From: Callipepla californica brunnescens
Taxonomy: Eukaryota > Chordata > Aves > Galliformes > Odontophoridae
Direction of reading: 5' to 3'
Assembly (NCBI GenBank): GCA_023055505.1
Contig: JALIRH010000108.1
Span: forward strand, 744,001-808,000
DNA length: 64,000 bases
The stretch's first letter is position 1. Every line of letters starts with the position of its first letter. The translations under genes and the position numbers were made by a program. The notes beneath the pieces are model-generated. The model saw nothing but the letters and a program-made list of their open reading frames with translations, was not told the DNA's origin and searched no databases. This document shows positions 58,761 through 64,000 of this stretch, piece after piece.

Positions 58761-60489
58761 GGGGAAGGGAAAGGGGGGCTCTCACACCCCCATCCAACCC
58801 GCAGCTCTCTGGAGAGTGGGGCTATGGCTGCAAGGGATGAGGGGATGACTGCTGAGCCCCGTGCTGCTCCCTGCATGGGCAGGGGGTCACCACACCTTCG
58901 AGGTTGGGGACAGCGGTGAGCTAAGTCAGCCCAAGTAGGGTCCCTGTGGCACAGAGCTTGGTTGTCCTGGCCTCTCTGAGCCCTGGATCTGGGAGAGGTG
59001 GAACGGGCCAAGGCTGGCTCTGTCCCCATCATCCTGTGGCCGCAGCGCTGAGATGGGGCAGGGGGACAGAGCCGGTGCACACAGGGGGCAGTTTCAGACC
59101 AGGCAAGAACGTGCCAGAAAAGGTCTGGTTCCCCTCTTGTTTTCCCAAAACAAAGGAAGCAGCCTTGCATTGCTGGAAGTCGCGTGCTCAGGCTGTGCTG
59201 CCTTGTTATCATCCGATAACCCGACGACCCAGGAGCTGCCCTGCTCCTCACCCGCCAGGCTCGCACTACGGGATGCAAACAGCTTCCGCATTAGCTGCCC
59301 TTTGCAGGGATCTGCTTTCCGCTCTCTGGGCGGGGGGTTGGGGGGAGAATGACTGTGTGACAACTCTGGCCCTAAGCAGAACAGGTAAAGGTGGAGGGCA
59401 GCAGCGGTGAAAGGGCAGAAAGGATACAGGTGCCTTGGTGCGCACGGGTGTTGCCATCGCACAGGAGATTTGGGGATCTGCTGTGTCTTGCTTTGCCCTT
59501 TGCACCTTCAGCGTTGTCTCCTGTCAGCCTTGCAAGGATGCAGGACCAAACCTGGCTCTGTCCTGTCTCTGAGCGGTGTATTTCAGGGCAGGTTGGTGCT
59601 GTGAGGAAAAGGCAGTCAGATCTCTGTGGCCAGATCTGGTTGCTGGGCATGGTGGGGAGCATGTGGGCTGGGGTCCCTGGGAACGTGGTGATGCCTTTGG
59701 AGCTGGGAGCCTTGCCAAGTGCTGAAGAGATGGGAGCAGCACTGGTGCTGCCTGCTCTCCTTTTCATCTCTGCCTCTTCACCCTGGCAGAGCAGCAGTGC
59801 TGAGGCATTCCCTTGGTGGAGCTGGTGGTTGGGATGATGTGTCCATCACAGTGGGCAGCTGTCTGGGGAAGAGTGCCCTTTGCACAGCAGTGCATGGGGG
59901 ACATATGAGACATGTCCCACAAGCTGTGCCCAGGGGAGCCACCTCCTCCCAGAGCAGCCACTTTCTCCTTCCCCATGCTATAAGGGCTCTGTTCAGAGCC
60001 AGGATGACCCTAGGCAACCTCCATCCCTCATTCAAGTGCCCAGTTCAGGGCAGGTGGAACAATACTAAATCAACTCCTTTGAAGCCTCTAGGCCCACAGC
60101 CCCACAGACGTGCTGCTCTCCCTTTCCCCCATCAGCTGTGGGCACGCCAGGGGCTTGGCTCCGGGTGCAGGGATTCAGCACCGAGGTGGTCGCGGGAGCC
60201 CTTGGGGCTGCGGGATGGCTTGGGAGCTCGACTGGGGACCAGGAGACAAAGTGCCCTTTCAGCCCTGGAAAGACGCGTGTGTGTGTGTGCATGGAGGTGA
60301 ATGCCCTCAGCCCCAGAGAGTGAAGAGAGGGGAGCTGGCCATGTGCAGTGCCAAAGTGCAGCCCTGCACGTGTGCCGCTGCCGCGTGTGCAGGAGGCTCA
60401 CGCCTTTCCATCCCGGTGGGTTTATGTACGTCATGTGTGCGCCTTACTCATCAGGGTGTTTTTCTTTCCTTGTTCTTGGGTCTTCCCCC

Positions 60490-60930
60490 ACCTCCCACCC
60501 CCGCGATGCATCTATAATTCTTATAGTTTTTATTCCTTTATTTTTATTTTGTAAATCACCGGTTTGGGGAGTCCTTAGGAAAATAAATGGTATTTTTAGA
60601 GCGTGTCTGCCAGGCTGCTGATCCTGCCTGCCCTGCTCATCGCTTACTCACTATTTGTTTAAACTTTCATTCTGCCCTACTGCTGCATCCCGGTGATGGG
60701 GAGCGGGAGCAGTGGGCACGCGCGGGACTGAGTGGCACGGTGGAGTTGTAAATGAGCAGAAGGCAGCTCCAATCTGGCCTTTATTGAGGTGCGGGCTTGG
60801 GTAGTGCTGGAGCAGCCTGCCCTGTAATCAGCCAGCCACCAGAGCTGGCCGGCCTTGTAATAAAGCAGCTCTATATTTATTTGTTCTGTTTATACCCTGC
60901 TCTGTAATAAGTTGGGAGCTCTCCCCAACC
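60490..60930 (+). promoter_or_regulatory. Candidate regulatory island, largest AT-rich block of the intron
   Basis: Includes ctataattcttatagttttt, cctttatttttattttgtaaatc, aaaataaatggtattttt, then aaatgagcag, cctttattgag, cttgtaataaagcag, ctatatttatttgttctg and ctgtaataagttg. Many TTTAT/AATAAA cores fit posterior HOX or CDX sites; the GC-rich surroundings make the contrast strong. Confidence 0.4.
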
Positions 60931-61179
60931 CCTTTTTCTTTGGGTCTCCGAAGGGATCAGCCATCCCGCACTCAGCGCGCGCTCCGGCCCCGCGCCTGCA
61001 GCTGGAGCAGCTGTGCTACATCTGAGCAGAGCTCAGCCATGTCCTGCTCCCTCCATGTGCTGGCTACCATCCTGTGCCCTGCATCCCAGCCCTGTCCCCC
61101 TGCTCACCCCATGCCTTTTCCAGAGCCCCTCGCCTTCCTCCCCCCCCCCTCCCCCCCCTCACTCTTTCAGCCCTGGGTC

Positions 61180-61460
61180 TTTTTAAAATCCGTTCATTAA
61201 AGGCAGCTCAGTCGCCCTTCTGCCGGCGAGGCTGGAACACTGACAGCCTGTTCACCCGCCTGTCTGTAATTAAACTCAATCTAGGGGTGAATACAACAAT
61301 GTGACTGCACAGAATAATTCCTGGAGATCCTGACGCCGAGGAGGAGTGTGGCCTGTGAGCAGCCCATTCACGCCTGGATTGCTATAAATACTTTACTATG
61401 TGGCACTAAGAAAACTTCAAGCCCTACTCCCCCCCCCCCCCCTTTTTTTTTATTTTTATT
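61180..61460 (+). promoter_or_regulatory. Candidate regulatory island with TAATTA and SOX-type motif
   Basis: ttcattaaaggcagctcag at the start, ctgtaattaaactcaatct with TAATTA at 61267-61272, aacaatg (61295-61301, SOX type), agaataattc and gctataaatactttac. Ends at a C14-T8 homopolymer junction (61429-61450). SOX9 and homeobox proteins are plausible skeletal regulators; this is inference. Confidence 0.4.
61429..61450 (+). repeat. C14-T8 homopolymer junction
   Basis: Fourteen C followed by eight T, then tattttta. With the C-rich run at 61140-61160 it makes the minus strand G-rich and possibly quadruplex-forming. Confidence 0.7.
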
Positions 61461-64000
61461 AGTGCTACATAATATAGGAATTGTGCAACTTGAAGGTTCC
61501 TCCTGTGCCTGCCTGGGTTCACGGGCCTGGGTGTGACCTCACACTGCACCAACTGAGTGCAGGAGCCTGCTGCCATGCCCAGGGACCTCAGTTTTGTCCC
61601 TAGGCTGTGCCAGGGGACTGCAGGTGGCCCTGTGCACCCTCTGCTCCCTGGGCAGCATCCCTGGGCTGACTGGTGGAGCACCACGTCTGCACGTGCAGCG
61701 TGCAGGTGCATTGCAGATGTGCACATCCCAGGCTGCTGGAGAGGTATGGGACAAGGGACAGGGCCGGAGATGGGCATGCCGCACTGCTGCTGGCCCTGGC
61801 AGTGGGCTGCCAGAATTGGCGTGAGGCTATCGCTGCGTTTACTTGGCCAAGTGTAATGTTGGCTCAGCGCTGATGCTCTGGGGACAACAGTGTGTGACAA
61901 GGACGCGGCAGATGGCGCCCTGTCACCAGCAGCAGAAGGCTGGTGGCCCTCAGCTCCCGGCTGCATGGGGCTGTGGCTCTGCAGCTCTGCAGCATGCCAC
62001 TGCGGCTCCACATCCCAGCACCGCCTCGCTGTATCCTGGGCACTGTGTCACCATAGCATCGGCACTGTGTTGCTGCATCCTGGCTTTACATCCTCTGTGC
62101 TGCACCCCTGCAGCCTCGGCACTGCCTGCACTGCTTCTCTGTGTCCCTAGCTCTGTGTTTCTGCACCTCCCTGCTGCAGCCCCCGCAGACACATGCTCGC
62201 AGGCAGCAGGGCTGTGCCTTGCAGAGGCACTTTGTCCCCTTAGTGGGAGCCACGTGGCAGCTGCCATGCAGCAGGGATGTGGGGTGGAGTGACCAGTGGG
62301 CTTTCCCCCGATCCCTGAGCACAGCCCTGTGCTGATGGCAGCCAAGACACAGCCTGTGCCCTGCCAGGTGTGGGTTTGGAGCTGGGATGTGCCTGGGGCT
62401 GATTCCTGCCCTGGGCTTCTCTGCTGCACAAGGGCTCTGAGGGCACGTGGGTCCCTCTATGCTCTGTTATCTTGGGTGAGCCAGAGTGAACAAACAGGGT
62501 TAAGCCCAAAATCTGTGGGTTCTCAGCCCATTTTTTTTGCTTTAGTAAGGCTATGAGGATCAGAAGAGTTTCTGTGGGAGCTGTGGAGGGCTGGGTTTGG
62601 GGTCCAGTTGCTCGTCCCTGCTAGGGCAAGGGAAGGAGAAAGGGATCCAAATGGGTTCTGCCCCGTGCGGTGCAGGGAGCGAATAGCAGCTTGCCGTGGC
62701 TCAGCTGCTCTTGTGATGTGTTGCTTAATTCTTGGCAGGGATTTGCCTATTTATTTAGATTTTGTTGCAAAGCATGTTGGTATTCAATGTTTTCGTATAA
62801 ACCTCAGCTCCTGAAGTCGTGGAATTATAGGAAAAGGCAAATCTGATGCATAGGGTCATAAGGTCTTGCCTGGCTCATGGCAGGTTCATACAATGAGATG
62901 CTGATGGTGGTAGGGCTCTGCTTGCTGAGGTGGATGTGAAGACCAGAATACAGAGAGACCTCCTGAGCTGTGGGTGCACTTCTCCATCTCTACATGTTTG
63001 GGGTTGCACACGTGCTTTGCATTTGGTGCAAACGCCCTCAGTCTGAAAATAGAAGTTGCTTGCTCTGAATGGTGCCATGCTATCTTCTCATGCCCACGCT
63101 TCCCTTTGGGGATGGGACATCCCCAGAGGGACATAGGTGTTGCTGCATTCCTAGGGCTGCTGTTGGACCCAGCAGGGTTTGCAGTGTGTGGAGTTGTGCA
63201 CCCTAGGGCTGTTAGGGCATCTCTTTTTCCCTCTGGGGACTGGTGATTGCCTTCCCACTGCCTCTGCACCTCTCCTGTGTCCTCAGATCCCTCACTTCAG
63301 GCTCCTGGTGGTTATCAGACTTCAGTAATGCTGTGGGCTGCTACTGTCTGGGGTATTCAGGTGATCCCATTGCTGTGGAGTCAAATACATCCTGCATTCC
63401 CCATGCACAGGCCACAGATTCTGTGCTTTGGAGCTATGGTGTGATGTGCCCCAAAGTGAACAGCACAGGGCAGAGCAGAGCTGCATGGAGGTAGCGAGGT
63501 GACTTGATCTGGAGTTGCTTCTGCTGCTGTCAGCTTGATTTTGCCAGCGGCATGCTGGGCATATGCCAAAGAATGGCTGTAGGCATTAGGTGCCAGGACC
63601 CCCTGCTCTATGTGGTGAGGGGCTGGGGTGTCAGGGCAAGGGATGCCAAGCCTACTGCAGGGCTGCATCCCCGTGCTGGTCTCTGTGTCCTGGTGGCATC
63701 CCATGGTGCTGATGATGCCCATGCCCCAGCTCCACGGAGTGCTGCCCTGCCTGCATGGCTCCTGAAGCTGCTGCCCTCCTGCCTCTTTCTGGTGCATGTT
63801 TACAGCTCGGAGGGAGCCGTCCTGCCCCAATTCCCCACGCACTCCTAATTTCATATGTCCGTATATATCCATGTAGCATTTGATACAGGTTTTATGGGCA
63901 TTTCCATACGTTTTACAGACACAGCCATTACAGAGACAGGTTTCACCTGAGAAACCTCAGGGGAGCAGAGCACTGAATCGCCTTAGTCTTGGCCTCAGAA

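Larger units (their letters stand above)
49496..64000 (+). other. NHEJ1 large intron (5' 14.5 kb)
   Basis: No coding exon is supported on either strand. Contents: an old CR1-type LINE in two pieces (50330-51010, 51840-52245), a degenerate pentanucleotide tract (54630-54800), homopolymers, and AT-rich islands listed separately. In mammals, introns of NHEJ1 hold limb and skeletal enhancers of the adjacent IHH gene; IHH should lie beyond the right edge. Confidence 0.75.

Noticed and set aside
49496..64000. Search for the next NHEJ1 exon and for IHH exons
   Set aside because: No frame on either strand shows the expected post-stalk NHEJ1 segment or a hedgehog domain, so both are taken to lie outside the window.

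Overview
The window is a gene-dense stretch of a vertebrate nuclear genome, most likely a galliform bird and probably chicken. Three things point there: intron-rich genes with GT-AG introns that are mostly short, CpG-rich promoters, and protein sequences close to bird and mammal orthologues. Gene order and orientation match the human 2q35 block between ANKZF1 and NHEJ1, read in the opposite direction. Eight protein-coding genes are present. I rebuilt exons by hand from splice consensus, reading-phase continuity and remembered family sequences; nothing was aligned by computer.

Layout, left to right: ANKZF1 (minus, 5' part only, 151-3233); a divergent CpG-island promoter; ATG9A (plus, 3521-9738); ABCB6 (plus, 13018-17588), convergent with ZFAND2B (minus, 18273-20112); RETREG2/FAM134A (minus, 21398-33193); a second divergent CpG-island promoter; CNPPD1 (plus, 33563-39240); SLC23A3 (plus, about 41108-45316); NHEJ1/XLF (plus, first coding exon at 46946, exons seen to 49495). 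From 49496 to the window end I see only NHEJ1 intron. In other amniotes NHEJ1 introns house enhancers of the neighbouring gene IHH, and several AT-rich, homeobox-motif-rich islands here are candidates for that role.

Four neighbours act in protein or organelle quality control. ANKZF1 releases nascent chains from stalled ribosomes, ZFAND2B is a ubiquitin-binding p97 cofactor, RETREG2 is an ER-phagy receptor and ATG9A is the autophagosome lipid scramblase. ABCB6 is a porphyrin-linked ABC transporter, SLC23A3 an orphan ascorbate-family transporter, CNPPD1 a cyclin-like membrane protein and NHEJ1 a DNA end-joining factor.

Main points for a second look: an AT-AC (U12-type) intron in ATG9A; two GC-AG introns (ANKZF1, ABCB6); mirrored ETS sites and duplicated NRF1-like sites in the two divergent promoters; paired ZNF143-like sites upstream of NHEJ1; two related dispersed repeats in RETREG2 introns; a very old CR1-type LINE remnant in the NHEJ1 intron; and an SLC23A3 with an eroded transporter signature. 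I found no sign of a wholly new biological system.
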